Part shown: positions 18,934-29,189 of the stretch, piece by piece | Layout: each line of letters opens with the position of its first letter | Position numbering within the stretch: the first letter of the stretch is position 1 | Assembly: GCA_017848965.1 (NCBI GenBank) | Contig: JAFIHA010000016.1 | Location: 18,136 to 82,135 of the forward strand | Reading direction: 5' to 3' | From: Dechloromonas aromatica (nom. nud.) | Lineage (GTDB): Bacteria > Pseudomonadota > Gammaproteobacteria > Burkholderiales > Rhodocyclaceae | Length of the DNA stretch: 64,000 nucleotides | Made by a program: the position numbers and the translations under genes | The notes under the pieces: model-generated | The model's database searches: none | Told to the model about the DNA's origin: nothing | The model's input: the letters and a program-made list of their open reading frames with translations, nothing else

Positions 18934-21174
18934 ATGCTCAATACCAACGTTTCCACCGCGCCGCGTCCCCTGTTTTCCTGGCGCAAATTCTGGGCCCAGC
19001 GTTTTGGTCCCGCCCCCTTCCTCCCCATGTCGCGCGCCGAAATGGACCGGCTCGGCTGGGATTCCTGCGACATCATCCTGATCACTGGCGATGCCTACAT
19101 CGATCACCCGAGCTTCGGCATGGCGCTGATCGGGCGGCTCCTCGAGGCGCAGGGTTTCCGGGTCGGCATCATCAGCCAGCCGGACTGGAATTCGGCGGCC
19201 GATTTCCGCCAGCTCGGCAAACCCAACCTGTTTTTCGGCGTCACCGCCGGCAACATGGATTCGATGGTCAATCGTTACACCTCGGACCGCAAGCCGCGCT
19301 CGGACGACGCTTACACGCCGAATGCCGAGCCGAACAAGCGGCCGGACCGCGCCGTCACGGTGTACGCCCAGCGCTGCCGCGAGGCCTTCGCCGGAACACC
19401 GGTGGTGATCGGCTCGATCGAGGCCAGCCTGCGCCGCATCGCCCATTACGACTACTGGTCGGACAAGGTGCGCCGTTCGGTGCTGCCCGATTCCAAGGCC
19501 GACCTGCTGGTCTTCGGCAATGCAGAGCGCGCCATCGTCGAACTGGCGCACCGCCTGGCCAAGGGCGAGAAGATTTCGGAAATCCGCGACCTGCGCGGCA
19601 CCGCCTTCATGGTCGGGCGCGACTGGCTGCCGGCGGCCGACTGGGACGAAATCGATTCGACCGAGATCGATACGCCCGGCGCGCTGGTCAAACACGCCGA
19701 TCCTTACGCGATGGACGAGAGGGCCGGCAACAGTGCCGGTTCGGCGCTGCCTGCCACCGACGGCGGCCAGCCGGTGCGCATCGTTGCGCGTGCCGAGCGT
19801 CTGGCCGCCCGCCGTGAGCGCCGCGCCCACAGTGTCGTCCGCTTGCCGGCCTACGAGCAGGTCAAGGACGATCCGGTGCTCTACGCCCACGCTTCGCGCA
19901 CCTTCCACCTCGAATCCAACCCGGGCAACGCCCGCGCGCTGCGCCAGGCGCACGGCGAGCGCGACGTCTGGTTGAACCCGCCGCCGGTACCGCTTTCCAC
20001 CGAGGAACTCGACGCCGTCTACGAGCTACCTTACGCGCGGCGGCCGCATCCGGCCTATGGCGAGGCGAAGATTCCGGCCTGGGAGATGATCCGCTTCTCG
20101 GTCAACATCATGCGCGGCTGTTTCGGCGGTTGCACCTTCTGCTCGATCACCGAGCACGAAGGGCGCATCATCCAGAGCCGTTCCGAGGATTCGGTGATCC
20201 GCGAGATCGAGGAAATGCGCGACAAGACGCCGGGCTTCACCGGCATCGTTTCCGACCTCGGCGGGCCGACCGCCAACATGTACCACTTGAAGTGCAAGGA
20301 CGAGAAGATCGAAGCGGCCTGCAGGCGGCTGTCCTGCGTCTATCCCGACATCTGCGACAACCTCGGCACCGACCACACGCCGCTGATTTCGCTCTACCGC
20401 CGCGCACGCAGCCTGAAGGGGGTCAAGAAGGTGCTGATCGGCTCCGGTCTGCGCTACGATCTGGCGGTGCGCTCGCCCGAGTACATCAAGGAACTGGTCC
20501 AGCACCATGTCGGTGGCTACCTGAAGATCGCCCCGGAACATACCGAAGAAGGCCCGCTGTCGAAAATGATGAAGCCCGGCATCGGCAGCTACGACCGCTT
20601 CAAGCAGCTATTCGACCGTTTTTCGCGCGAGGCGGGCAAGGAGCAGTACCTGATTCCCTACTTCATCGCCGCGCATCCGGGGACGACCGACGCCGACATG
20701 GTCAACCTGGCGCTGTGGCTGAAGAAGAACAACTTCCGTCTCGACCAGGTGCAGACCTTCCTGCCGACGCCGATGGCGCTGGCGACGACGATGTATCACA
20801 GCGAGAGAAATCCGCTGAAGAAGCTGCACCGCCAGGTCGGAGAAACCGTCGGCGCCGTGCGTGGCGCGCGCCAGCGCAAGCTGCACAAGGCTTTCCTGCG
20901 CTACCACGACCCGGAAAACTGGCCGTTGCTGCGCGAAGCCTTGAAGGAAATGGGCCGCGCCGACCTGATCGGCAATGGCAAGAAACAACTGGTGCCGGCC
21001 TGGCAGCCGGCCGGTACCGGGCTGAAGGCGGCTGGCGCCATCCGCCAGACGCCAGAGAGAAAGGGTGGGGCACAGCGCCCGACAGCGGCAACGCGTAACG
21101 GCACCGGCGGACCTCGCCCGGCAACGGGCGGCGCCCGCCAGCCGGGGCCGCGCAAGACAAGATCACCACGATGA
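18934..21174 (+). CDS. YgiQ-family radical SAM protein
   Basis: A 746-residue UPF0313/YgiQ protein. An N-terminal cobalamin-binding-like region (about 45-130, with [15 protein letters not shown]) is followed by the radical SAM core whose cluster motif [11 protein letters not shown] (CX3CX2C) lies near residue 395, and a DUF3362-like C-terminal part. The last 60 residues are a basic, low-complexity tail. The reaction of YgiQ proteins is not established. The globin gene follows within 15 bp. Confidence 0.92.
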   Translation: MLNTNVSTAPRPLFSWRKFWAQRFGPAPFLPMSRAEMDRLGWDSCDIILITGDAYIDHPSFGMALIGRLLEAQGFRVGIISQPDWNSAADFRQLGKPNLFFGVTAGNMDSMVNRYTSDRKPRSDDAYTPNAEPNKRPDRAVTVYAQRCREAFAGTPVVIGSIEASLRRIAHYDYWSDKVRRSVLPDSKADLLVFGNAERAIVELAHRLAKGEKISEIRDLRGTAFMVGRDWLPAADWDEIDSTEIDTPGALVKHADPYAMDERAGNSAGSALPATDGGQPVRIVARAERLAARRERRAHSVVRLPAYEQVKDDPVLYAHASRTFHLESNPGNARALRQAHGERDVWLNPPPVPLSTEELDAVYELPYARRPHPAYGEAKIPAWEMIRFSVNIMRGCFGGCTFCSITEHEGRIIQSRSEDSVIREIEEMRDKTPGFTGIVSDLGGPTANMYHLKCKDEKIEAACRRLSCVYPDICDNLGTDHTPLISLYRRARSLKGVKKVLIGSGLRYDLAVRSPEYIKELVQHHVGGYLKIAPEHTEEGPLSKMMKPGIGSYDRFKQLFDRFSREAGKEQYLIPYFIAAHPGTTDADMVNLALWLKKNNFRLDQVQTFLPTPMALATTMYHSERNPLKKLHRQVGETVGAVRGARQRKLHKAFLRYHDPENWPLLREALKEMGRADLIGNGKKQLVPAWQPAGTGLKAAGAIRQTPERKGGAQRPTAATRNGTGGPRPATGGARQPGPRKTRSPR

Positions 21175-21188
21175 AGCAGGGAGAAAGC

Positions 21189-21581
21189 ATGGAAGCACAA
21201 CAGACCACCATCTACGAGAAAATCGGTGGCGCAGCGACGGTCGGCCGGCTCGCCGACCGCTTCTACGAATTGATGGACAGCGTCGCCCAGTTCAAGGAGT
21301 TGCGCGCGATGCACCCGGAAAGCCTGGCCGGTTCGCGCGACAAGCTGTTCAAGTTCCTCTCCGGCTGGTTCGGCGGCCCCGACCTGTTCGTCCAGGAATT
21401 CGGCCATCCGATGTTGCGCGCCCGCCACATGCCGTTTGCCATCGGCACCCTGGAACGCGACCAGTGGGTGGCGTGCATGGTGCTGGCGATGGAAGACGTC
21501 GGCATCGACGCGGATGTGCGCAAGGTGCTGCTCAACAACTTCTTCAACACCGCCGACTTCATGCGCAACAAGGAAGGCTGA
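21189..21581 (+). CDS. Group II truncated haemoglobin
   Basis: A 130-residue 2/2 globin. Visible landmarks are the N-terminal YEKIGG, Tyr/Phe residues at the B helix, FLSGWFGGP, the proximal-histidine stretch GHPMLRARHMPF and a Trp in the G helix (RDQWVACM). Such TrHbO proteins bind O2 or NO and are linked to redox protection. The ATG at 21189 is preferred for its AGGGAGA ribosome site; the in-frame ATG at 21171 overlaps the YgiQ stop. Confidence 0.9.
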   Translation: MEAQQTTIYEKIGGAATVGRLADRFYELMDSVAQFKELRAMHPESLAGSRDKLFKFLSGWFGGPDLFVQEFGHPMLRARHMPFAIGTLERDQWVACMVLAMEDVGIDADVRKVLLNNFFNTADFMRNKEG

Positions 21582-21585
21582 GCTT

Positions 21586-22533
21586 TCAGCTGCCCGCGAC
21601 TTCGACGAAGAAATTCCAGATCGTGTCGTTGGCGTCCAGCGCCTGCGACGCTTCGCCCTTGCCGCGCCGGACACGTGCCGCACCGGGCCAGGAGTGTCCG
21701 CCTTCAGCCGTCACGCAAAGCTGCACGGCAGCCGCTTCGCGGCAGCCGGCGTAGCGTTCGCACCAGGCGCCGGGACGTTCGAGGATGCGCCGCGGCGCCG
21801 GCTGGCAGCCGTTGCGCCGGACCCAGCGGCTGATCGTTTCCGGGACCGAAACGAAATCCATGACCTGGCGCCGGTCGCGGAAGGCGTCGGCGCCAGCGCC
21901 ACCGTCAAACAGCACGTGGCTGTCGTCGCGGGCATGGATGTGCAGGATTGGCACCGGACGCGCCGGCCGGCAATCGGCGACCGCTTCGGTGCCGGCGACG
22001 GCGGCGACGGCGCGGAACAGGTCGGCGGCTTCGCAGGCCAGACGGTAAGCCATCATGCCGCCGTTCGACATGCCGGTGGCGAAGATCCGCTGGCGGTCGA
22101 TCGGCGTCCGCCGCGAAACGTCGGCGACGACGGCGCGGATGAAAGCGACATCATCGCTGCCGGTGTCGCGGGCGTTGCCGCAGCAGCCACCGGCGTTCCA
22201 GGTGGCCAGCCGGCCGCGCGGCAGGCGGCTGTGGCCGTTGGGGAAGACGACGGCGAAACCGGCGCGCTCGGCCTTGCCGATCAGGCCGTAGCGTTCGTCG
22301 TCGGCCATGAACTCGGCGTGGCCGCCGCCACCGTGCAGGGCGACAAGCAGCGGCAAGGGGCCGGCATGGGCGCTTGTGTCGGGCAGGTAGAGCACGTAGC
22401 GGCGTGTCTTGCCGGCGAATTCCAGCGTCACCTGCTGGCTGCGGGCTTCGTTCCGCGACGGATAATCCGCGCCTGCCACCAAGGGTGATCCGGCGCTGGC
22501 CAGCGCAAGCAGGAGGAGGTAAGTGGCGCGCAT
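21586..22533 (-). CDS. Secreted PHB-depolymerase-family esterase
   Basis: A 315-residue alpha/beta hydrolase with a signal peptide (cleavage probably after LVAGA). The oxyanion region is LVALHGGGGHAEFM, the nucleophile serine sits in GMSNGGMMAYRLA near residue 157, and the catalytic His is in TAEGGHSWPG. This is the LpqC/feruloyl-esterase-like branch. CCxNAR stretches (GGCCGNARDTG) and other cysteines suggest disulfides. It ends five bases from the convergent globin gene. Confidence 0.85.
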   Translation of the reverse strand: MRATYLLLLALASAGSPLVAGADYPSRNEARSQQVTLEFAGKTRRYVLYLPDTSAHAGPLPLLVALHGGGGHAEFMADDERYGLIGKAERAGFAVVFPNGHSRLPRGRLATWNAGGCCGNARDTGSDDVAFIRAVVADVSRRTPIDRQRIFATGMSNGGMMAYRLACEAADLFRAVAAVAGTEAVADCRPARPVPILHIHARDDSHVLFDGGAGADAFRDRRQVMDFVSVPETISRWVRRNGCQPAPRRILERPGAWCERYAGCREAAAVQLCVTAEGGHSWPGAARVRRGKGEASQALDANDTIWNFFVEVAGS

Positions 22534-22536
22534 CGT

Positions 22537-23658
22537 TCAGCCCGTTTCATCCAGTCCGCCCGCAGCGCTCTGGCGACGCAGGCGGGTGGCCAGGCGGTGG
22601 CGGGCGAGCAGGCGGTCGTCGTTGAGGATTTGTCCGGCGGCTCGTCCCAGCACGTAACAGATGCCGGTCAGCGGCAGGACCAGCATCAGGCCCGTGATGC
22701 CGGCCAGGGCGCCGCCGGCGAACAGCATCAGTACGCTGAGCAGAGGATGCATGTGCAGGCTGCGGCCGATCGTCTGCGGCATGAAGACGAAGTCGTCGAG
22801 CAGGCGGACGGCGACGAAGAGAAGCACGGCGCCGTAGGCGATGGTGGGCTGGTCGGCGAAATCGGTCGCGGCGACCATCAGCACCAGGGCGCAACCGGCG
22901 ATCGAGCCGACGTAGGGAATCCAGGCCAGTATGGCCGCGACCAGCGCCAGCATCAGCGCGTGGTCGAAACCGATCAGCCAGAGGCCGCTCCCGAGGACGA
23001 TGGTGTCTACGACGGTGAGTTCGATCAGGCCGACGAAATACTGGCGGGCGGTCTGGTCGAGTTGGGCGATCAGGTCGAGACCGCGTTCAAAGAAGGCGTT
23101 GGGGATGGCGCTGACGAGGAAACGCTTGAAATGCCAGCCGTCGCGCAGCATGAAGTAGGTGATGAACGGCGCCAGCAGCACCGACGGCGCCCAGGCGGCG
23201 ACGCCCATCAGGACGCCGGGCAGGTGGCTGGCGGCAAAGCCCTCGACGAAGAGGTCGATATGATGAGTCATCGCCTGGGCGCCACCGATCCGGGCAAAAA
23301 GGGCGGAGCGCTGCTCCAGGAGGGACAAGGTATCGATGATCAGGCGCAGGCCGCCTTCGATATAGCGCAGTGCATTGTCGGTCCAGTTGCTGTCGCCGGT
23401 CGACAGCCAGGCGACCAGCGCGAAACCGGCGAGCAGCATGGCGAGCAGCGCCGCCAGGCCGACCATCAGGGCTGCCAGCGCATGGCTGAAGCCGCGCAGG
23501 ACAAGCAGCGATTTGAGCGGTGTCAGCAGGTAATACATCATCAGCGCCAGCAGTAGCGGCACGATCAGCCACAAGGCTTTCTGCAGTAACAGGAGCAGCC
23601 CGCAACTGGCGGCGATGATCGCCAGCCAGGCCAGCGGGCCGGGGCGATAGTCGGTCAT
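22537..23658 (-). CDS. AI-2E family (PerM-type) transporter
   Basis: A 373-residue membrane protein with seven or eight predicted helices and the family C-terminal signature (FMPQTIGRSLHMHPLLSVLMLFAGG interrupted by short loops). The family includes TqsA and Na+/H+ antiporters, so substrate cannot be named. It overlaps the upstream cyclic-nucleotide-binding gene by 4 bp and is followed by the esterase after 3 bp, forming one leftward operon. Confidence 0.88.
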   Translation of the reverse strand: MTDYRPGPLAWLAIIAASCGLLLLLQKALWLIVPLLLALMMYYLLTPLKSLLVLRGFSHALAALMVGLAALLAMLLAGFALVAWLSTGDSNWTDNALRYIEGGLRLIIDTLSLLEQRSALFARIGGAQAMTHHIDLFVEGFAASHLPGVLMGVAAWAPSVLLAPFITYFMLRDGWHFKRFLVSAIPNAFFERGLDLIAQLDQTARQYFVGLIELTVVDTIVLGSGLWLIGFDHALMLALVAAILAWIPYVGSIAGCALVLMVAATDFADQPTIAYGAVLLFVAVRLLDDFVFMPQTIGRSLHMHPLLSVLMLFAGGALAGITGLMLVLPLTGICYVLGRAAGQILNDDRLLARHRLATRLRRQSAAGGLDETG

Positions 23659-24134
23659 GGTGTGCTGGTGCGCTTGCCGCCATCTTCCAGCATGCCGCGC
23701 AGGCGGGCACCCAACTGGCGGGCGAGTTGCAGGGTCAGCCGGCTGGCGATCCGCGAATGGGCTTCGAGCAGACGCTCGAAATCGCCGCGATAGAGTGCGC
23801 TCAAGGTGCTTTCGGTCTGCGCCCTGGCCTGCGCCGAGCGCAGCGACTGATCAAGCAGCGCCATTTCGCCGAAAAAATTGCCGGGACCGAGCACGGCAAC
23901 CGGCGTTTCCCTGGTGGTGATCGTGCGGATCGCGATATTGCCGAGCCGTACGATATACAGCGCCTGTCCATCGTCGCCTTCGTCGAAGACGATTTCGCCG
24001 GCCTGGTATTGCCGGGTATGCAACATGCTCTCGACGATGCCGAGTTCACTTTTGTTGAGCCCGGCGAAGAGGGTACTGCGGGCCAGTGGATAAAGGTCCG
24101 AAGCGGGCGTCTTGCGGCGAATGAATCCGGTCAT
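23655..24134 (-). CDS. Cyclic nucleotide-binding domain protein
   Basis: A 159-residue protein made of one cNMP-binding domain (about 20-135) with the phosphate-binding cassette region GPGNFFGEMALLDQSLRSA. There is no helix-turn-helix, so it is not a Crp-type regulator. It may be a cNMP-responsive regulator of the AI-2E permease it overlaps. A CHASE2 cyclase at 31938-34142 is a possible source of ligand. Confidence 0.88.
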   Translation of the reverse strand: MTGFIRRKTPASDLYPLARSTLFAGLNKSELGIVESMLHTRQYQAGEIVFDEGDDGQALYIVRLGNIAIRTITTRETPVAVLGPGNFFGEMALLDQSLRSAQARAQTESTLSALYRGDFERLLEAHSRIASRLTLQLARQLGARLRGMLEDGGKRTSTP

Positions 24135-24260
24135 CGCGTTTCGCAGAATAGTTTGACGCAGCGGATTATCACATTCTTCGTCCGGCTTGGGTGAGGCGTC
24201 GGTATTAAGGAAATTCCCGGAAAAAGCACCTTGGCAATGCGGGTGAGTGTGGAAATTTGT

Positions 24261-24280
24261 TAACTTCTCTTAACTTCTCT
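24261..24280. repeat. Tandem 10-bp repeat in the TPS promoter region
   Basis: TAACTTCTCT occurs twice head to tail in the AT-rich 242-bp gap between the divergent cNMP-binding and tpsB genes. A regulator-binding site is possible. No other gene is seen in this gap. Confidence 0.5.
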
Positions 24281-24376
24281 CTGTTAGTATTTTTGCCCAT
24301 GGAGTAATTCATAAAGCATTGATAATGCACTGATTCGGAGCATGACAATGCAATAATCCGATGGCATGGGGTGGGT

Positions 24377-25972
24377 ATGTTGTATAAATATTCGGCGGTC
24401 GGGGTTCTGCTTGCCTGCGCCATTTCGGCACAGGCTGGAGATACGTTTCCGATCAGGAAATATCAGGTCGATGGAAATTCACTGTTATCGGCGGGGGAGC
24501 TGGACAGTTTGCTGGCGCCTTATGTCGGGGAGCAGGGGGATTTCGGCCGGATTCAGCTGGCGCTGGAAGCACTTGAAACGGCTTACCGACAACGGGGCTA
24601 CGCTGCGGTTCAGGTCCGGGCGCCGGAACAGGAGTTGACCGGCGGCACGGTCCGCTTCGTGGTGATCGAACCCCTGCTTGGTCAAGTCAAGCTGCCGGAA
24701 ACCCAGGCCTACTTCAACGAAGCCAACCTGCGTCAGGCGCTTCCCGGCTTGCGTGAGGGAGCAGTGCCGAATACCCGGGAAATCTCGCAGCAGGTCGAGT
24801 TGAGCAACGAGAACCCGGCGCGGCAGATGGAAGTCATCCTCGGCCTGGGGCAGCAGGAGGGTTTTGTCGATGCCCGCATCAAGGTCGAGGAAAGCAATCC
24901 CTTGCGGTTTTTCGGTAGCCTGGACAACACCGGTACCCGGCAGACTGGCCGCAGCCGACTGAGCGTCGGCGTGCAGCATGCCAACCTGTTCAATCGGGAT
25001 CACGTATTGACGGCAGCGCTGGCGATCTCGCCGGAGAAGGTGCAGCAGGTGGCGGTCGGTTCGGTCAGCTATCGCATCCCGTTCTATGAGCGGAATGGCG
25101 TCGTCGATGTGTTCTACGCGAATTCCGATGTCGATGCCGGCACGACGACGACGACCGCCGGGCCGCTCAATTTCAGCGGGCGAGGCAGTATCTTCGGCTT
25201 CCGTTACACCCACATCCTGCCACGGCAGGGAGAGTATTCCTCGCGCGTCTCGCTGGCCTGGGATTATCGCGACTACGATAACAATTGTTCGCTCGGCGCC
25301 TTTGGTGGGGCAGGTTGCGGTTCAGCCAATACCGATGTCGTCGTCAAGCCTCTGACGTTGACGTATTCGGGGCAGCGCGTCAGCGCCGGCGATGTCCTTG
25401 AATACAGCCTTGGATTGAGTGCCAACCTGCCCGGTGGCCACAACGGCGGGCGTTCGGCGTTCGCCGATGCGCGACCGAGCCCGACTGGTGGCAAGGGCGC
25501 GCCAGCCGACTATTACATCCTGCGCGGCAGCCTTTCCCGCCTGCACGCCTTGCCCGGCGACTGGCAGGTCCGTGGCGCACTCAATTTCCAGTACAGCGAA
25601 CAGCCGCTGGTCATCTACGAACAGTTGGGACTGGCCGGCAGCCAGGCCGTGCGCGGTTTCCTGGAGCGCGAGGTGGCAAGGGACAAGGGCGCTTACGCCA
25701 ATCTCGAGTTCTATACGCCCGATCTCTCGGTCAATCCGGATGGGCACAACCTGCGCCTGCTGGCTTTTGTCGATGGCGCCTATGGGCGCAACAACCTGCT
25801 GGCCGGCGAATCCCAGCCCAGGAAATCGGTCAGCAGCTACGGTGTCGGCATGCGTCTGGTGCTGGGTAAGAACCTGAGTGCCAGGTTTGACGTGGCGCGC
25901 GTCATCAAGGGTGCCGAGGCTCGCGATTCCGGCGACATGCGCGGCCATTTCAGCCTGATGGCATCGTTCTGA
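24377..25972 (+). CDS. TpsB outer-membrane transporter (ShlB/FhaC/HecB family)
   Basis: A 531-residue two-partner secretion transporter. A signal peptide ends near AISAQAG, a POTRA-2-like domain occupies about 25-110 (QLALEALETAYRQRGYAAVQV), a second POTRA follows, and residues about 190-531 form the barrel with the L6-loop VRGF motif. It would export the TpsA protein encoded next. The ATG at 24377 is used; a GTG six bases upstream in frame is possible. Confidence 0.9.
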   Translation: MLYKYSAVGVLLACAISAQAGDTFPIRKYQVDGNSLLSAGELDSLLAPYVGEQGDFGRIQLALEALETAYRQRGYAAVQVRAPEQELTGGTVRFVVIEPLLGQVKLPETQAYFNEANLRQALPGLREGAVPNTREISQQVELSNENPARQMEVILGLGQQEGFVDARIKVEESNPLRFFGSLDNTGTRQTGRSRLSVGVQHANLFNRDHVLTAALAISPEKVQQVAVGSVSYRIPFYERNGVVDVFYANSDVDAGTTTTTAGPLNFSGRGSIFGFRYTHILPRQGEYSSRVSLAWDYRDYDNNCSLGAFGGAGCGSANTDVVVKPLTLTYSGQRVSAGDVLEYSLGLSANLPGGHNGGRSAFADARPSPTGGKGAPADYYILRGSLSRLHALPGDWQVRGALNFQYSEQPLVIYEQLGLAGSQAVRGFLEREVARDKGAYANLEFYTPDLSVNPDGHNLRLLAFVDGAYGRNNLLAGESQPRKSVSSYGVGMRLVLGKNLSARFDVARVIKGAEARDSGDMRGHFSLMASF

Positions 25973-25985
25973 GGAGATGACGATC

Positions 25986-28900
25986 ATGACACGCAGTTTC
26001 AGGTTCAATCTGCTGGCGCTGGCGATCGCTTCCTGCTTCGGTGCCGCCCACGCCAACCCGACCGGGGGGCAAGTGGTGTCCGGGCAGGCAACGATGGTCA
26101 ATAGCGGCAACCTGCTGACGGTGACCAATTCGGCCAACGCGATCATCAACTGGCAGACCTTTTCGATCGGGCGCAACGAGACGACCCGCTTCGTCCAGCC
26201 GTCGGCGAGCAGCGTCGTACTTAACCGGGTGCTCGGCAATAATCCTTCAGAGTTGCTTGGCCAGTTGCAGTCGAACGGCCGGGTGTTCCTGATCAACCCG
26301 GCCGGCATTCTGGTTGGCAAGGATGCAGTGATCGACGTTGCCGGTTTGGTGGCGTCGACGCTGAATCTGAGCGATAGCAACTTCCTTGCCGGCAAGCAGA
26401 AATTTGACCAGACCCCGGGCGCTGCGGCATTGCACAACGCCGGGACGATCCGTACCGCTGATGGCGGACAGGTCTATCTGGTGGCGCCCAAGGTCAACAA
26501 CAGCGGCAGCATCGCCGCGGCGGATGGCACGGTGGTACTGGCCGCCGGCGAGCGCGTCGAGATCGGCGATACCGCCTTGCCCGGCCTCAAGGTCGAAGTC
26601 GTCGGCGCAGGCGAGGCGAGCAATGTCGGTGAGCTGCTGGCCGCTTCCGGCAAGGTGGGCATCGTCGGCGCGCTGGTGCGCAACAGCGGCAAGGTCGATG
26701 TCTCGGCGATCGAGCGTGAAGGCGGTCGCATCTTCCTGCGCGCCGCCCGCAAGGCGACCGTCGATGGCGGTGAGTTGCTGGCCACTGGTGCGCGCGGCGG
26801 GCGGATCAGCGTCGAGGGCGAGGAGGTGGACATCGCCGCCGGTCTGCTCGACGCTTCCGGCGAGCAGGCAGGCGGTCAGGTGCTGGTTGGCGGGGGGTAT
26901 CAGGGGCGCAATTCCGAAGTCAGGAATGCTACCCGGACGCGCTTTGGCAGCGCTGCCGAAATCCGTGCCGATGCCACCGAAAATGGCAATGGCGGTGAGG
27001 TCGTCGTCTGGTCTGACGACACCACGCTGGCCGCTGGGCGGATTTCCGCGCGGGCCGGCACGCTGGGCGGCGATGGCGGTCTGGTCGAAGTCTCCGGCAA
27101 GTCGCACCTGGCTTTCCGGGCGCAGGTCGATACCCGCGCTCCGGCCGGCAAAACCGGTACGCTGCTGCTCGATCCGAGCGATGTCACCATCGCCAGTCGC
27201 GGTGACCGGGTGGCGACGACGGTCGATGGTCAGTTCGACACGGCCTATGCCGTCGCTGGCGCCAGTGAAAGCTCGGCGTTCACTTTGTACTGGGAAGACC
27301 TGGTCAGCCAGTTGGGACAGAACAACGTCGTCGTGCAGACCAGCTCAGCGGCGAGCGGTGCCGGCAACATCGATGTCGTCGATGGCCAGACCTTCGCCAG
27401 CGGCAACCAGCTCAGCTTGCTGGCCGAGAACAACCTGACCGTGCATACCGGCGCCGACATCGTGAATACCGGGAACGGCGGCTTCCAGTTCGTTGCTGGC
27501 TGGAACCCGACCTCGGGAGCCAGCGCGCCGCTCGCCAACAACGGAACGACGACAGGCACGATGTTGATCAATGGTGGTTTGCAGACGCAAGGTCAGATCA
27601 ACCTGAGTTCGAAGGGCGACACGACGCTCAATGGCTTGGTGAAATCGACGGCAGGGCCTGTGGTGTTGACGGTTGGCGGCAATCTGGAGATCAACCTGCC
27701 GGCCGGTGCGCCTGAGCAGTACGTTGATGACGACTATTTCGAATATCGCTTCCCGAGCGGTTACCTGTTCAGCTTTTATGGCACCAGCTACGACAAGGCC
27801 TATATCTCCAGCAACGGCTTGATCACCTTCGGTAGCGGCACCAGTGCTTACAGCGATTCGCAAGGCGGGCTGGCCGCCTTTCAGATGCCGGTGATTGCCG
27901 CAGCGTGGAATGACTGGGAAATCAATGCGTCTCAGGGCGAGTCGATCCAGATCACCCGCCCCAGTAGCAACGAACTCGCCGTCAAGTGGGATGTCGGGCG
28001 TTATTACCGTTCCGGCAACAAGGCGCTGTTCGAAACCGTGCTCAATCGCCAGAACGGCAACATCACTTTCAACTACGGGGCAACCAGTACTGAAAGCAAT
28101 GCTGCCGTCCATCCGGACTTTGCTGGCGACGTCACCATAGGCTTGGCGAAGGGGGATGGTACGGGGCAGATTTCCGGGTTGATGAACCAGGAAAGTTTCT
28201 CGATGCACAACCTGAAATCGACGACCTTCCGGCCGGGCGCCAACGGCTACACGGAGACCATTGCCAACAGTGGCGGTCAGTTGGCTAGTAAGGGCGCGGT
28301 CATCTATTCGTCGGATATCGGCTTCGCCTTCGGCAATACCAATATTGCCTCCTACACCACGCTGCAGGCCGCAACTCAACTGGTGCTCAATGTCGGTGGT
28401 CGGATCAGCGGCTATGGCGGGATCAGTACGCCGTCGCTCGCCATCGATGCCGGACAAGGAGCGGCGCTTGATGGTGCCTACAATCAGGTCGGTCTTCTGA
28501 CGGCGAATGTCGGTAGCGGTGGTTTGTCCTTCCAGAACCACAACCTGGCGCAACCGGGCGATTTCGAGTTTCGCTCGGCTGAGGTCGGCGGGGATATTTA
28601 TGTCAGTAATTTCGGCGCCACCGTCATCGGCACTGCGGCGCCTGGCATCCGGGCGAGCGGTGGCATCAGCGTCGCAGCCAACAGCCCGCTGACGGTCGGC
28701 ACCTTCGGGGTGACCAGTACCGGTACCGGCAACATTTCGCTGGCGGCGAACAACAACGGTGCGTTGACCCTGACCGGGCCGGTTCGCACCGGTGGCACGA
28801 TCAATCTGTTCGGCGGTTCGGTGACCGGTGCGGATGTTTTCGCGCCGGGCGCCTGCATCAATGGCCAGGCTTGCCAGACCGGGCCGGATCCGGCAGTGGT

Positions 28901-29189
28901 CAGCCAGGCCCAGTCCCAGCAAAATACCCTGATCAGCTCGATCAGCGGTGGCACGCCGGTGCCGTCACCTTCCGTCGGTGGCAGCACTGTTACCGGCAGT
29001 TTCGTGCCGGCCAGCTATTTCAGCCCGCAGCCCGGACTGCAACCCGGGCTGACCCTGCCGGGCGGGACGACAGGCGGTGGCAACAATGAGTTTGGCGGCC
29101 CTCTCGTCAATACCGGCGATTTCCTTTTCCTGGATGAAAACTATGGTCAGAACGCTTTTGCGGCACGGCGTGTTTCGCAGTGCAATTAA
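25986..29189 (+). CDS. TpsA filamentous-haemagglutinin-like exoprotein with embedded NIDO-like domain
   Basis: A 1067-residue exoprotein. A signal peptide precedes the TPS secretion domain (ANPTGGQVVSGQATM through NRVLGN-P-SELLGQLQSNGRVFLINPAGI). Beta-helix repeats follow. Residues about 578-735 look like an inserted globular beta domain (YISSNGLITFGSGTSAYSD, IAAAWNDWEI) similar to nidogen-type modules. The C-terminus is Gly/Pro/Ser-rich. The ATG at 25986 is chosen because GAGGAG lies nine bases upstream; the in-frame ATG at 25977 abuts that site. Confidence 0.9.
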   Translation: MTRSFRFNLLALAIASCFGAAHANPTGGQVVSGQATMVNSGNLLTVTNSANAIINWQTFSIGRNETTRFVQPSASSVVLNRVLGNNPSELLGQLQSNGRVFLINPAGILVGKDAVIDVAGLVASTLNLSDSNFLAGKQKFDQTPGAAALHNAGTIRTADGGQVYLVAPKVNNSGSIAAADGTVVLAAGERVEIGDTALPGLKVEVVGAGEASNVGELLAASGKVGIVGALVRNSGKVDVSAIEREGGRIFLRAARKATVDGGELLATGARGGRISVEGEEVDIAAGLLDASGEQAGGQVLVGGGYQGRNSEVRNATRTRFGSAAEIRADATENGNGGEVVVWSDDTTLAAGRISARAGTLGGDGGLVEVSGKSHLAFRAQVDTRAPAGKTGTLLLDPSDVTIASRGDRVATTVDGQFDTAYAVAGASESSAFTLYWEDLVSQLGQNNVVVQTSSAASGAGNIDVVDGQTFASGNQLSLLAENNLTVHTGADIVNTGNGGFQFVAGWNPTSGASAPLANNGTTTGTMLINGGLQTQGQINLSSKGDTTLNGLVKSTAGPVVLTVGGNLEINLPAGAPEQYVDDDYFEYRFPSGYLFSFYGTSYDKAYISSNGLITFGSGTSAYSDSQGGLAAFQMPVIAAAWNDWEINASQGESIQITRPSSNELAVKWDVGRYYRSGNKALFETVLNRQNGNITFNYGATSTESNAAVHPDFAGDVTIGLAKGDGTGQISGLMNQESFSMHNLKSTTFRPGANGYTETIANSGGQLASKGAVIYSSDIGFAFGNTNIASYTTLQAATQLVLNVGGRISGYGGISTPSLAIDAGQGAALDGAYNQVGLLTANVGSGGLSFQNHNLAQPGDFEFRSAEVGGDIYVSNFGATVIGTAAPGIRASGGISVAANSPLTVGTFGVTSTGTGNISLAANNNGALTLTGPVRTGGTINLFGGSVTGADVFAPGACINGQACQTGPDPAVVSQAQSQQNTLISSISGGTPVPSPSVGGSTVTGSFVPASYFSPQPGLQPGLTLPGGTTGGGNNEFGGPLVNTGDFLFLDENYGQNAFAARRVSQCN